Part shown: in pieces, positions 24,705-39,600 of the stretch
Layout: each line of letters opens with the position of its first letter
Numbering within the stretch: position 1 is the stretch's first letter
Assembly: GCF_008831285.2 (NCBI RefSeq)
Contig: NC_045140.1
Coordinates: 21,016,370-21,080,369 of the forward strand
DNA from: Nymphaea colorata
Lineage: Eukaryota; Streptophyta; Magnoliopsida; Nymphaeales; Nymphaeaceae
Direction of reading: 5' to 3'
Length of the DNA: 64,000 nt
Notes under the pieces: generated by a model
What the model was told of the DNA's origin: nothing
Databases searched by the model: none
Seen by the model: the letters and a program-made list of their open reading frames with translations, nothing else
Position numbers and translations under genes: made by a program

Positions 24705-24871
24705 CCACCCACCGTTTGGGAAGTTTGATATCTTATTTAGTGAGAGTGATGAGATGAGGGCCAATTCCTGCCCCTACCAAAGCCACCCACCGTTTGGGGA
24801 GTTTCGAGCAGAAAGTTCTACCTTATCCTTTCCCTTTGTTTCCTTCACTCCCTTCCGTCTGTTCCCACGTG
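24705..24871 (-). promoter_or_regulatory. Upstream element cluster: repeated CCACCCACCGTTTGGG and a G-box
   Basis: A 22-base element, CCACCCACCGTTTGGGRAGTTT, occurs at 24705-24726 and again at 24783-24804 with one difference. A CCACGTGG box containing CACGTG (24866-24871) lies further upstream. All are 390-560 bp upstream of the TATA box of the 75-residue gene. The repeats contain an inverted CCCA/TGGG pair. A regulatory role is inferred only from repetition and position. Confidence 0.3.
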
Positions 24872-24879
24872 GCCCCCTC

Positions 24880-27650
24880 AAAAGGATAAGAACGGCTGAG
24901 CTGGGTGCCCTAAGAGCGTTGCCCATGCAAATACGAAAGATGGTATTGACTCCGCTGATATAAGGCCAAATGAAATCAGCCGATACAGGTTGTTGCATTC
25001 GTAAAATATTAATTCTAGAATCTAAGAGATGTTTGGATACTTTCGGAGGTAAGACTTTGTTTTATTTGTAAAAGGATTATTTTTAGGTGGTGTTTGCATC
25101 ACACCTCATAAACAAGGTTTTGGAGGCAAAACTTTTTTTTTTCCTGAAATGTTTAATCGAAAACTGAATTCGTAGAAAACTCAATTTTGACAAAACCTGA
25201 TTTTGTAAACGTGAATGAAAAAGCCTGTAACTTCTTGTGTTATTCAAAAACCTGATTTTGAGTATGCCGCCCAAACAAAAAGAAAAAAAAAAGTTAATAA
25301 AACGCATTAAAAAACTTGTTTTCATGCTAAATTTTTATAAAATTAGGTTAGATAAATATGTCAGAACGAACCTTTAGAATGTTTATGTGACATCAAAACT
25401 GTTTTGACATAACTTCCACATGAGAGTGAGAAACTTGACCACTCCCTCTTAGATTATATTTACAAAAATCTGAATTTTGGGATGTCAATTAAATACACGG
25501 ATTTTGAGGTGTCCATTAAATACATAAACTAAGTTTTCAGACTTACTAAAAAACATTCTTTTTAGCAATCCAGATCTTCATAAATCGAGACTGAATGATG
25601 GTGTCGTCCAAAAGCCCCAAAATATCTTATCACAAGTTGATTCTCTTTGATGTCAAAAGGTGCACGTCACCGGTACGCGTTCTTTCCCCAAGAGCTCTGA
25701 GACGAATCAGAAACCGAATCCCGAGTAATGATGGAGTGGGACGCAGGCACATGTTTACTAGATGAGCTCGACCGTCGCGGAAAAACCAAACAAGCGGAAA
25801 TCTGGCTCCGTCTTCCGGTTTGTCCCGTCAGTATTGGGCCATCGAAAATTCCAAGGGCTCACGCTAAATGAAAATTTGCAGAAGTAAAAATCACAATCCG
25901 TTAAGCTGCAAGTTTTTTACGTGTTTTACCCGGTGATTTCAATTTATTGGTTGTTAACATACCTCTGTCAACATACAGGAGAACATCAAAAGGTTCAAAA
26001 CACAGTCAGCCAGCATCTCTTGAGCTCCATCGTTTTCCACGTTCAAACACAATGAGACTAGGAAGGTTCATTTTTAACTTCCTAAAGTAGTTGCATTTAT
26101 TTATCGACGCTACAAAAAATGAGCACGGCTTTTGACTGTTGGTAAAATTTAAAGCGCACTTCAACGTCTTCTCGAAACCTACAAGTGTAACCAATTTTGT
26201 TAAAACGAGTTGGATGCTTCTGCATCTTTTTCAGTCCAGAACTGTAATTTTAGTACTCAATTCAATGACAGACTTCAGGAAGCAAGCTCATGATGTTATC
26301 CAATAAACCATTAAAAGATGTTTACAGCCTTTTTCTTATAATAATAAAAACATAAATTAAACTCCATTGCTAACAACTTTTACCTGGAGATTTACCTCAC
26401 GACTCGGATCACGGATAAATTGAAGTCACTACTCGGAGGAGTCGGAGATGTAGTATTTGAGCTTGTCTCGACGACAGGAAATCGCTGTCAGCAGACTCTG
26501 GTCATTTGATTAATTCTTTGAATTTGTCTTAAGTGCTTAGCTGAAAGCCTGTTGTGGAAGTTGCATCATGAATTCTTCCTGGACAGGTGGTCTTCGGTTG
26601 TTATGGCTTCTTTCCTAATTATTTGATTGGTTTCTGATGCGTTATATCTGCATTGGTTGCTCAATTCAATAAAACTTGTTGAGGGCAGCCTCCAGCTAGG
26701 GTGGTTTTGGAAGTCATGGAAAAAGACGCATGGTCACTGGGTGCAACTACTATGTGAATGTGTTTCCATGCATACAAGTTAGGAATCGACTTCTAGATCC
26801 TGTTCTTAATTCAGAAATTAGACTCCAGAAGAACTTAAAACTCTGCCTTTTATACCAATAAACTAATTATTTTTTTATACATGAGGAAAAAGGACTTGTG
26901 AGTATGAAGATAACACCTGCATGCTCGGACTTGATGAAAAGGCAAACCAACAGGCATCAGACATTTCCTCGTACATACAAATACTACACTGCATTCACCG
27001 AATAAAGCGGCGTTTCATACCTTTGTTCACGTCCGGCTTGGAAATGCTATCAAAGCTGCCCGTTCCTTGTCTTGCCAAGCCTCCAATGTCACAACTGCAA
27101 ACAGTAATTTGCCAAACTGAGGCATCAGCTGCTTGCTATGCATGGAAGTTAAATACAAACTTCAGTTTATACATTGTAAACTACAATTTTACCTCGTCCA
27201 GATGTTAAATTGCATGGGAAATTCATCCAACCAAAATTGGCAGCATCACAAGAGGGTACTTGCAGCATGCTTGGGTACACCATTCTTTCTGAAACAGTAC
27301 CAATCTTCACAAAGTCCTTGACGATCAGCTTGGCTGAGGGCAAGCCTAGAACGGAATGGCATCTCAATCTAGCTAACTTCAATAGAAATGAGGCTTCAGA
27401 GTGCCGTATCATGGCTTGCCAACAGAAACTGGATGTTAGTATAAGCTAGCTGACATGAGGATCGGATTGTTACACTGCATCCAAATTTGGCAAACACAAA
27501 TTCGGATTCTTACGCTTGCTGAGCCACATGGCATGGTGACCTGCTCGCCAACACCACCACCACCATTCCTTCTCTGTCTTTTTCTCAGAGATAGATGACA
27601 CATTCGAACCACTACCAACAAAAGGCAGCGAGAATGATCCAAAATATTTC
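24880..27650. other. Intergenic; right part probably the SMG1 3' untranslated region
   Basis: AT-rich DNA with no recognised protein. Frames around 26921-27449 and 27436-27676 are short and lack a family match. Sequence just left of 27651 follows the SMG1 stop on the minus strand and is most likely its 3' untranslated region. I could not identify the polyadenylation site with confidence. Confidence 0.45.
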
Positions 27651-30600
27651 TTATATCCATGGCGTCCAACCTTCATACATGTTACATAAATTATCTATGC
27701 TAGTCGCCTGCTTAAGAAGATAATCCACTTGCTCAGAAATACTCAGTGACCTGCATAAGTTTTCATAGCACAACAGCCATAGGAGTTGGTGAAAATAACA
27801 TCCAAAAAGAAAATCATGCCCACAAACACAACCACTCACACCTCAAGTACCTGTCACCATCAATGCCACAACCATCCAGTTTCATCTCTACACGCTTTAG
27901 CACAGATAATGCATATGCATTCTTTCCTGTAAACAATTAAAGGAAAAGGTAGTTCGTATGGGTTATCCATTCAAATACATCCATATATATGATAGTTCAA
28001 AAAAAGTGCAGGAGATTCATACTTTGATCCTACAGACACATTCAAGTGGCATAATTCGTATAGCTAACACATCCAAGAATTAAAAAACAAACTGTGCTCC
28101 TTTGGGAGAACAGAAGAGCAATATTGAGATTTTGTCAATAAGATGCACAGCTATAACATAACCCATAATCTGATAAACAAGCTGACTTCAACAATGATAT
28201 TGTTTCCCTTCAAAAGATGGGAACAAGACCAAAATATCTTGTATGGGAAATAAACGGAACACTTTTACTATGTGGGATAGGATAAACATTAGGTCAGAGA
28301 TACACCACGAGGATGAAAAAAAAACTGCATTTCCAAAACCACACAAACTTCATTTATTTTGCAGTATTGAGTAAAAGAATGCACGCCTTTGATAACGGCA
28401 TAGACAACAAATAAATGATGACTAAGCACCAACCACTGATTTGAGTAGACAATACCATGAAACAAAAGAGAGGCGCAGCAAGTTGCAATAACTGAAAAGT
28501 CGGGCAAATTTGCCATTGACTGTTGATTGAAAAGGCCAAAGGTCTGGAAGCATAACTAGCTTCAAGTTATGCAGAATACAGCAATTTCTCAAGCAGAATA
28601 TCGTAAACAAGGTTCATGGTTAGTTAGAACATTTCTAGCACTAGAGCAAGCAAGAAATGACAGAATGCTTACTTTTATGAACCCAGCCTTTGGAGCCAAC
28701 CTTTGAAGATTGGTCATTGTTCTTGTCAGTTTTCTCTTTGAGAAGATCGACTACAGACCTCCTTTTTCCATCTGAAGCATTAGGCGTGCCAGGAATATCT
28801 TTCCTTGTACTGTATGCTACGGAAAGCTGGCTATCAGAATATGATGAAGAAGGTGCTGAAGTTTGCCTAGATTCCAACAGAACATCAGTTGCAACCACAC
28901 TGGCATCACATTTATTTCCTTCCATATCCTGGGATTCAGTCTTCAAGCCAGATAAGCTTATTTGCTCATCAATATCAATAAGAGAAAGAACTCCAGAATC
29001 ATCCCCATTTGCTTCAATATGGGCACCATAAGACACTTGCTCCTTGGCTTTAGTAGAATTTGGATTATCATCAGAACTTGAATCGTCAATGCGAGTACCC
29101 TCAGTACAAGAGTAACTCAACTGTGTGGTACAGCTATATATGCTGCCTGGTGGAGATAACCATTCCTCATCTGGCAAGGAAAATTCATTTGAACTGATAA
29201 CCTCCTGATCTCCATCTTTAATGCCAGACTCAAAAATATCCTTATCACTGCTAGCTATTAATGGTCCATCCCCAGAAAGTCCTGACCTTGACAGATCAAT
29301 TTCCTGAGACCTCATTTCCTGGCTATCTCCTAGCCCTTCAAGTGCCTGTATAACAACTCCTTATTCAATAACATGATGCAAGCTACCATGCTTGTCAGAC
29401 ATTAAAGAAGCATATATCGGCCACAAAGGACTTACCTCTGAAAAACCTCAAATCTTTTAGAAAAAAAATGGAGATGAGAAAAGTATGATGAATCTTGAGC
29501 CTTTAGGAAAGAAAATGAAGTGGAAAAAGAAACCATTTAGGAAAAAAGTCTTGAGCCTTTATTTTGAAAAGTAACGTTTAAATAATGTGATAACTAAGAA
29601 TATGATGAATATGATCCATAATTTTCATGTGCAATACTTGTAGAGATGTTTTTTCAATAGACATACAGTCCCTCCAAAAAACTTGCAGGTTGTAGTATTC
29701 AGAAGGAAGAGAAAAACAAAGGGGGTCAAATGTTCAGAATATCAAGTGCAAAATGGCTTGAAGACCTTGGGACAAAATGAGTAGCAGTAAAAACAACTAA
29801 AAGTAATGTGTAACAAAACAAAGTGAGTGTCATACTTTGGAAACATGACAAAATTATCGACCACTAATCCAAAGAGCACAAACCAAGGTTAGCATAAAGG
29901 AAAAGGAAAACCATAGGATGCAATTACCTTGTGGAGATTCCCTGCGTGAAGGTTTGCAGACTTTGCGAGCCTCATCAACATGGCATGAAGTTCCCTCACA
30001 GAGTACAGGAATGGTGAAATAATAGGTTGCAAAGATTGACAAGATTCCTGGATTCTTAAATGATATTTTTGACATAATTTTTTACCATGGTTTGAAGCAT
30101 ATTCAATCATACTCTCTGTTTCATCTGGAACGGTATCAATCATCAATGCTACATCTGAAGCTAGCATCGGCTCAAGTGGGAGAAGGAGCATATTTATCTG
30201 CAAATAGAAACAGATGTGTTGATATTTCATTCTAACACTAGTCATACTATCTAGAACAAAGGCACCACGAGCACCTAGTTCATACGAAACAACTGCAAGA
30301 AAAAAAATTACATGCTAGAAACAGAAGACGTGTAATTGTGACCCAAAAAAACCTTTAAGAAGAAAACAGAAAGAATCAGAACAAGATAAAGACCTTAGCA
30401 AGGTCGGCCATAAGGGCTTTGTGCTGTATTGCAGCTTCTTTCCCCAAGCTATGCACATCATGTATACCTTCAGATATCGCAAGGACCTGCATTATATAGA
30501 AAATATGAACAAATGCTCTGAATTTTTTATCAAGCTTTACATAGAAATACTTTAATTAACTGTTAATAGACTTATTGATAATTTGAGCATTAATATTTTG

Positions 30601-33600
30601 ACTGGGTATACATCAGAACAATTCAAGTTGAGGATCTGTATTCATGCGCTTGCTCCTCTTTGGACACCATATCTACTCAATATTTATTATAACCCTAGTG
30701 TCATTCTGGGCATTAGCCAAGAAAGGAAATGAGCTCCAAATTTAGATAATTTTGCAACTAGCATTCCATTAACCCCAATTTTACAAGACACCATATTCTG
30801 TTAGGACGTGGAATTGATTTTGACAGAGTTAAACTTAAGTCCTGAACAAGACCAAAGAGAATGTCTTGTGCATGAGATTTATCATAAACATTGTGTCAAC
30901 TCATATGACTTGATACACATTTTTGCCTCAGACCAAGAGGATTCCCCTATAATCTAAACCAAGCATGTGGTTTCCGCTTAAAAGTCTAGGACTTGTTCCT
31001 CCATCTTAAATTTGTCTAGTAATCTTCTGCTTTTCAGTAAAGATTATAAAGAAAAAGCAACCCAGAAGCTCAATGTAGAAACTCAGCAGGTGCTCATGAA
31101 GAGCATCTGTCCACATGTATAGCATACCTCTTCAAGCATGGAACCACATTCTGTTGTCAAAGCTGCACGCCCCCTTGCAACACGTCCAAAAGCAGATACT
31201 GCATCACTTGCTTCACATGCAAACTCTCGCATAGCCACGAGTGCTGCACGCAGATCACCTGAAATAGAAGATTGACAGTAATCATCATGTCCTAAATTGA
31301 CCACAGTGACAAAAGAAATAGGCACCTGAAGCAGAATCAGCTTTAGCAGAGGCAATATGCAGATCATTGGTTGCAGAAAACAGGGTACTAGTTGCAGCCT
31401 CCATGTTACTCTGAGCTCGCCTCCATTCCTGCTCAGCACCTAATAAATTAAACTAACCATTTAGCAGAACAAAAGAACCAGGATAACCTAAAAGAATATC
31501 AGGTCAGGAACCATAAAATTTGCCTGAAAAACGAAATTCAAAATGATAAAGCTGATACTTACGTGTAAAAGAATGATAACACACATCTAATCTTGTCAAA
31601 CTATTCAGATATGCTTGTTGCCAAGTTCTGCCATCAGAAGTTTTCCCAGGAGATTCTAACGGCTTCCAGAAGATACCATCTCTGGAAGCTTCAAACTCTA
31701 TAACAGAAGCACATATCTTCAGAATATCAGTTGCTTGCTCCTTAGCAGCCTGCATCAATTGTCTTCGTCTGTTTAGGTGATCACGGAATTCAGATGGGAT
31801 TCCTGAACCCTTTGATACATTGCCTACTGAGCTGCTTGTGTTCGGGCCTGCACATGCCCATCCCATGGCCCGTTCAAGCTGGCCTTCAACTAAAACAGCA
31901 GTTCTTTCACAAGTTTTCAGACTGTCTAGTAACCTAGCAACCTGTGACACGGAGGATCGTATACTTTCCAAGAGCTTATGCCTGTTAAGATTTAAGTTAA
32001 GGGGTGACAACTTGTCATCAGAAAAATAATGGTGAGATATTATTTTATCATTTTGGACAAATTGTGAGGATAAGTCATTTAACCATTCCATCTGGATCAA
32101 TTCCAAGCTTGCCTTTTGGAGATTCTGAGTAAGCTCATTAACACGCTTTTTCATAAATACTGCAGCAGACTTTGCTGCCCTGGCAGTCTCATGTGCATTA
32201 CAATATTCTTCAAGCATCAGCTGCACCCGCTTCACTGCCACATCTCTGTTCACCTGATCAGGTGTGAACTCCTTGGATTCTTCAATAGGATGCTTTAGGA
32301 ACTCAATTTCTTTGTCTAACAATACCAAGAAGACAGGTGCAACCCGTTCTCGTAGGTACTGATCCAAGTAGGCCTGAAGCTGAAGTTCCAGCTTCAACTG
32401 CAGAACAGTACACAGCTGGTCAAAGCCAAGGTTATGATCAAGTGAAGAAGATACATCATGGAGGCAAGAATCCAGAAAAGAGTCAACAACACAAAGTTTC
32501 CAGATAAAGAAAGAATGGTTTTTCAATAAACCAGAAGCCTTCCAGATCGTCTCTACCAAAGGATATCCAGAACTTGAAACATCTGGAATACTGATTGAGG
32601 TTTCCTTGGAAGCCTCCATGCTAAATAGTGACAGGAATCGGTCCACAGATTCCAAATCAGAGAAGGGATTCATAAGTGCAGCCAGAAGTAGTTTGCTCCT
32701 AACAAGCTGCAAATCTCCACCTTGCTCTACAGTAACAACATTTAAAAACCGTTGTTCAGCAGAAATTATTGTGTTTCTCGCAGCAGATTCTCGCCTTCTA
32801 AGCGAAGCTGCATGTACATCCTTCTGGTTCCACATTTGATGAAGTTGGTCCAGCTGCGCTTTGCAAGCTTCCTCCCGAGATGCAAGCTCTTCTGCCTCCT
32901 CCCAAGAAAGATGATCTCTGCCTTTCAGAGCAGCCTCTGAAAGTGCCAATTGCTGCTCAGTAATTAATCCAACCTTCATAAAGTAGTTCTCCTCAAGCTC
33001 CAATAAGGACATCCTCTCTAACTCAATCTGAACAAGCTGTTCTACTGCTGTGTCAACGGACCCACGTATCTGTGACAAAGATCCAAAGGCCTCCATTACG
33101 GCTGAATTTTGTGAAATAATAGATTTTGTAATCTCCGGAAGGACAGATCGAGTCATCTGCTCAACCAGATTCCTGGATGCCTGAATACTGGCTTGAAAAA
33201 TAGAGGCCCAATTTCCTTCAGCAGCAGGTAATGTACTTCCTGAACCAAGAGCCCTTTTGGAAACATTTAAGCTACTTAGCTCATGTATTTCATGAACAGT
33301 GCTAGCAACAAGTGTACACTTTTCTATCTGCTCCTCCAGCTCACAATAACATAATTTTGAATTAGAATGCAAAGCATCTGTGCCAGAGCTCCACATAACT
33401 CCTCCAGTAACAATAGCTGAAATCTCAAAGACTTTGGTCTTAACCTCATTATAAAGTGCGACCACAGCAAGATGTAAAACAGATAAAACCTTTGACTTCT
33501 TGTCTTCAATGTCTAGTGGAATTGTTTTGAGATCCTTCCCGTCATGTCGCTTGGTCTGACTAGAAACAAGATACGGTTCCTCCTCTTCTTTCCTTGAATG

Positions 33601-36600
33601 GCCTACTGATTGCATATATTTAGAAAAAGCAGATAACAGCCGGTCCTTGGATTTTATCTCTGTCTCCAAATCAATGGAACTCTCAAGTTCAGAACACTCT
33701 TTTTGAACCTTTTTTATCTCGTTGATAGTGGATTCGATATCATGATGAAGAGCTTCATACCTCTGATGAATAAAATCTGGCTTGTCCCCTCGCACGAGAG
33801 CAAGATCTGCAGCTTGTCTTCTTGCTAAAGTAAGAAGTTCAGAAGAAAGATTATTCACAGCAAGTTGCAGAAGTTGTGCCCATCCATGAACTTTACTACT
33901 GGTTGCATAATTCAGTGGTAGAATTCTCTGCAATGCTAAAGCATATGTTTGCAGAGATGTTACAGCACTAGATAGATCAGAATCCAAATCAGCTATTATC
34001 TGAGCTACTTCCTTATCCAAGTCATGGCATTGAACTTTTGTAGGTTCAGGAACAATTGACAAAGGAATACCTGCTGCCAGAACTGCTGAAGTAAGAGACA
34101 AGGCCTCCCCAAGGGTACTAAACCTTATGCCTGGCTGGAGCTCAGGAGCTGAGCCATTGCAAAGGGCATCAAGGACCCTTCCATGATGCTCCATCCACAT
34201 AGCTGCTTCTTGAGCTTTTTCAGTTGCCGTAGCTTTTGCTTGAGCAAGTTCACAAGCCTGAATTTCAAAGGATGCCCGTTTTTGTTCTGAATCTGACGTT
34301 GCTTCAGCAACAATTGACTTAGCAGATGACTCATGCAAGAGCAGACGTGACCTTTCCTGGTCAGCATGATAAAATAACGCTGACGCAACCTCATAACAAT
34401 TAAGTGCATCTGCAAATCTCTGATTATAAACAACAGAACAACCACTCAGCATTTGCTTGCCATAAGGGATAATGGAAAACGAAAGATAAATATCTAATTT
34501 TACCTCAAGTGCAGATACTGCTTCCGGCACTGTAGATAGAAAAAGATCATGATGCTCCTAAAAAATACCAAAACAGAAGACTTAAACAGTAAATTACGAA
34601 CTCATTCACAACGAGGAAGCATAACAAGAAAATGGCAAGTCCCCTACGTTGCAAAGAAACTATTTTGGTTCAGAACCTTTTTACATATGCACTTCAATTG
34701 TCAACATTTCCCTTTTCACCTAGTACTTTTGACATGTTGTCATTCATCAGAACCTATGTTCCACTTGCAAAACATTTACTGGAAGCAAGATATGAGTTTC
34801 CTTCAGAATTTGGCTTTCAAGTCTAGGCATGGTGAGCATGCCATTATTCCACTTTTGGTGTTGGTCACTACCAGAGATGATGAACTTAATTCTCATTTAA
34901 GAAAACAACAACAACAACAAAATCATTAAAGATCTTTTTTTTATGTTCTTTTATCAACCTAAAAGTGTGTTCTTATACCTCCCATCCATAGCAATATTCT
35001 GAGAACAACCTGACGATATATTCTGAGAACAGCCTGACGATATCACCATTTTTTATCCAGTCAACAATCTCCGCAGTGCAATAACATTTTCAAAATATCA
35101 ATAGAATCAAGAAAAGCACCACCCTTTTCACTTTTATCATGCATATATTCAATTTTTATTTTTATTTTTATTTTTTTGCAAGAACAACAATAGACCAACT
35201 ATTGCTTGATAACTTATTTTATCTTTTGTATATAATACTTTTAAAATTGATATTTTCCAAGATTTTCACATAAACAGCCATATCAAAAAGAAAATCCCAA
35301 GACAAGAAATTGCACGAATAATATTGGCAAGCATGCTTCCAAGAAATAACCAGAGTTAAATGGACAATATTACATGGTAGCCATGCAATTTTGCAGAAGG
35401 CAAAACGCGAGGACAATCATCAGAATGAGTACCTGCAAAGGAACACGGATTTCTTGCACTCGAGAAGCAAATAAACTCAAGCTGACGGCTAATTCCATAC
35501 CCTTTCTCTCTTCACCACCAACGGCTGCCTCATCATGAATATCTCCACGTGTCCATTCCACTAAAGGATCCCAGACAAATACTTCAAGTAACATTAACAA
35601 TGTAGATTTGTTCTTCTGCAGTACATTCATTACGGCTTCACAATTTGCTCTAAATACTCCTTCAGTTCCAGTCAATCCTAGAGCAGTTTCCAATGTCTGG
35701 GTAAGCCGAAATGGGACTATCTCAGGAACCTTCAACCTTTGCCCCTTATCAAAGCACACATTGTAATCTATATGAACAATATCACCACTGCTGAAATCTA
35801 TAAGAATATTATCTAGATGCCTATCTCCTAGACCCAGTACATATCCCACCATGCTCATAGCAGCCATACTGCCAGAATACCTGCAACAAAAGTGAAGATC
35901 TTGTTAGCAACAGAAGCTTAAAAGAATAATTTTTTTGCAGCAGCAGTGAACTTTTAGATAGCCCCAAAATCCCTCCAATAAAGGAACACCTAAGAGCAGT
36001 TGCAAGCTCATTCTTCTTGACATTCCCTCATGGCTTTAGTGCAGCATGAAAACAGAGAGTGAAGCTGCCTTTGTGTATTCCTTTTTTTTTTCTTTCTTTT
36101 TTAGCTGAATAATATATACCTTGAAGATAGTATGAGACCTCAAGGACCAAGAGAGGTTTGACACACTGCAAAAGTCTTAATGAGTGTTTTCAGGAACCCA
36201 CAGTGGAGGATATCGTCTTTTCACAACTATCACATTTTTTCCCTTAAAAAATAAAAAAATAAAAAAGAGAGAAATAAAATAAAACAAAAAAGTGAATGAA
36301 TTGTGATTTTTTGAAAATTTGCCAACAAGTGAAATTTCACATTTGTAGTGTTTTTCCCCTTCTCAGAAAATTTTGGATATATTTTTATTTTTCTTGATGT
36401 TCGTTTTAATAGTTTAGTAACTATTTTGAATTTTGGTTAATGTTTTTGTAAGAAAATTAGTAAGAAAAACTCAAAATTTTCATAAAATTTTCTATTATTT
36501 ATATATTTTTTGATTTTTTGCATTCTCAAATTTTAATGGGAAAACAAACTTCCCATTGACAACTGAGAAAAATGATAGAAACCAAAGAAATAGTACTTGT

Positions 36601-39600
36601 GACAATGGTATATCAAGAAATCTCTCTCTCTCTCTCTGTATCCTGTATATCACTTGCTGGTTACTACCAGCTTGTGGACTTTTATGCCTCTATGCTTTCT
36701 CCAGTTCCATTTAACCTAAGCATACTTCTAATTTACAGTTTTGCTGCTGTAAGATTGAGGGATGTTTGTATGTACATACACATTCCTTTCAACCCTTTAA
36801 GTTAAACTAAAGTTCTTTTCCAATTAATTTCCACATATAGTGAAAGTCCATCATTAGGCTAAGGAAGATCATTCTTGAGAGGTCCCTGTTTAATCACTAG
36901 AGAACTATCTATTTAGATATCTCCAGCAGCTTACATTTACAGGCATGCTAATAAAGGGCTAAACCCCTATGGTATCTTGTAGACTCTAGCATATTCTATT
37001 TGAAAAAGACATTTGTTGTTTAGATTTCATTTCTCTGATTCATTAACTTTAGTACATAGGCACAGCAGTGACATAATAACAGATAAGGAAAACAGAAAGA
37101 AATCAACCAGTTGACATGGAAAATGATACAAGGCCTACATGGCTACATCACTGGATCAAAGAGGAGTACAAAAGCAAGAAGAAGAAAAGAAATGAGAGAA
37201 AATAACCTTGTATTGCATAAAGTACTAACATAAGCAATGACATCAGCCAATAGATAAGCAATGACTTGATTAAGCTATGGCCTATGAGGATCAAGGATAG
37301 GAAGGAAACAAGAGGATAAATAGACTTAAATAGAAAAGAAATTATAGACTAAGGGACTAAAAAAAGGCTTAAGAAATAATGAAGTAACCTACAAAGCATA
37401 TCTACGGACATGAAAGAAATAGTGAATGATCAAACATCACTACCGAAGAACATTTCGTGGTAGGAGGGGCAGTACCGATGCCCATCAATATGAGCGCGCT
37501 GCTACTCATATCATTTACCAACAATACGCAACAAAAATCACAAATTCTGCCACAGTTTTCTGCATGTGAAACAGAAGCATCTGCTTACAAGTATTACAAT
37601 CCCATTTGCTTACAGATAACAAATGAACATAAGATCTTAACATACCATTCAATGCATATGCAAAAGAGAAAGAAAATCATCCAAAGGAAGCCTACTCAAT
37701 AGTGATACAACTAACTAAGAAATAAATGAAGGAAATGAATGCTGAAAGATATGCTATATTCAACATAGACAAAACGAACAAAGGCTTGAGTAGTAGTTAA
37801 CGCTAAAAGAAGTACATGCAAAACCTAGTTCTCATTCTGGAAACTATTAACAAAATGAAAAGAATTATTGAACAACTTTGAGTTAAACCGGAACATATTT
37901 TCCAGTATAACAAAGTCTGCAAAAAATAAAGAAATATCGGTAAAAAATGATCAGTAAACACCAATAAAATGTTTTTCATAACCTCATTAATTTTGTGTTG
38001 AAGGACTTGAATCCTTCACTTGAACACCATATTTCTCGATGCAACAGTTGCCTTGGTACTTCTTTCATAAGTTCTAGAAGAACCTTCCGCTTGACTTCAT
38101 GAGGCCAATCCCTTCGTGAAATTACTTTCCTTATTCCCTTCTCCTTTAGTGCTGGTATAATTTTTCCATAAAACATGTCACTCGGGCGAGGAACTGGTGG
38201 ATGTGCACCATTTCCATTCCCAGCGCCACTTGCAGAAACCTGTCCAACCTGCATATGACTCTGCCAAGATTTAAATACACTATAAATACTGATTACATTG
38301 TCTACCCACTGGATAAGACCAGCCCGGCCACTAATGGGAGTCACAGAGTAATGACGAACAAAAAGGGACCGACTACGTGCATCCTTGCACGAGTACAAAA
38401 GACTATTCACAGCTTGCAAGAACTGCATGATCCTTGCATCAAGGCGCAGATCTTCTCGCCCCTTCAAAAGATACGTGTATTTTTTTCCATCTGAACCTAC
38501 AATGCCCAACTTTTTAGGCTTTGTCTTTGTTGATAAGATGACCACTTGTTCACAAAAGGAAGAAATTGTAATGATTCCCTGCAGATCTGGACAAAAACTT
38601 TCAAAAGATTCATATGGAGTAACATTTTTTTCAAGACCAGGCATTGGGACATCAGAAGCTGAAAAATGTGCCATCTGTGGAGCAACATCACTCAAAGTAA
38701 TAGTTGGTTTTCTCTGATGAGTTGCCAGAGATGCTGCAATGGCATCAAATGGCCGCCAGACATCAGCAAGTACAGCAGCAGAAGTAGGTGGCACCTTGAA
38801 TGCTGAAACTGCAGACTTAAGTTGCTCTCCATACTCGTTTTGGAACCAGGTTTCATGAGCAGTTTCTGGTTTCCGAGAAGTTGAAGCCAGACGGCGTTCC
38901 AAGGCCACTGCTATTGGAGCCATCATAGCCGAGTATTTAGCAGCATTTATTTTGGTTTTCTCAGAAAGACTAAGTGTTGCATTTTCAGCAACTCGTGAAA
39001 CTTCTTCTTTCAGCACATTTATGCGACGTATGACATCTGAAAATAAGAAGCACATAGTTCAATTCTCACCAAAAGATATTAGAGCTTCTACTAGTAGATT
39101 AGTAGTACACTGGACATTATTGACCACGAAGGAAATTTAAGTGATCACCAAGTAATTCATTGACTATAAGAAAAGAACTGCTGGTGACAGTTCATAAAAG
39201 TGATAGTTCATATAAAGGCAATGTAAAGAGCAGAAAACCAGGCCATCAAGCACCTTATAGCTTTCAATCCCGACGGACTGAACCCAAATCCAGTTACAAT
39301 TGACTTAATCCATTAAGCCCTTGGTAGGTGCATTGCATCTCGAATCATACCTATACACTTATATATTCGACATTATGAAAAATCATGTTTGTTCCCCTAC
39401 TTATGTGACATAGATGTCTACTGCCTTCTCTCAACAATGATGGAAACCAAGAAGCATTGGACATGTCAAACATTGTCAACCTAGAAGGTGTATGTTTAAG
39501 TTTAACATTTACTTCTGCTTGTTCCTCAGCTTAAAACCCCGGATTGCCCTTCCTTTACCTGCTAGAGAACTTTCTCCATTGCCACAGCCTTATGGCAAAG

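Noticed and set aside
34420..34503. Continuous reading through 34420-34503 in SMG1
   Set aside because: This 84-bp stretch keeps the frame open, but it has GT-AG ends and encodes residues absent from the SMG1 family. Removing it joins PEAVSALE to RFADALNCYE, as expected.
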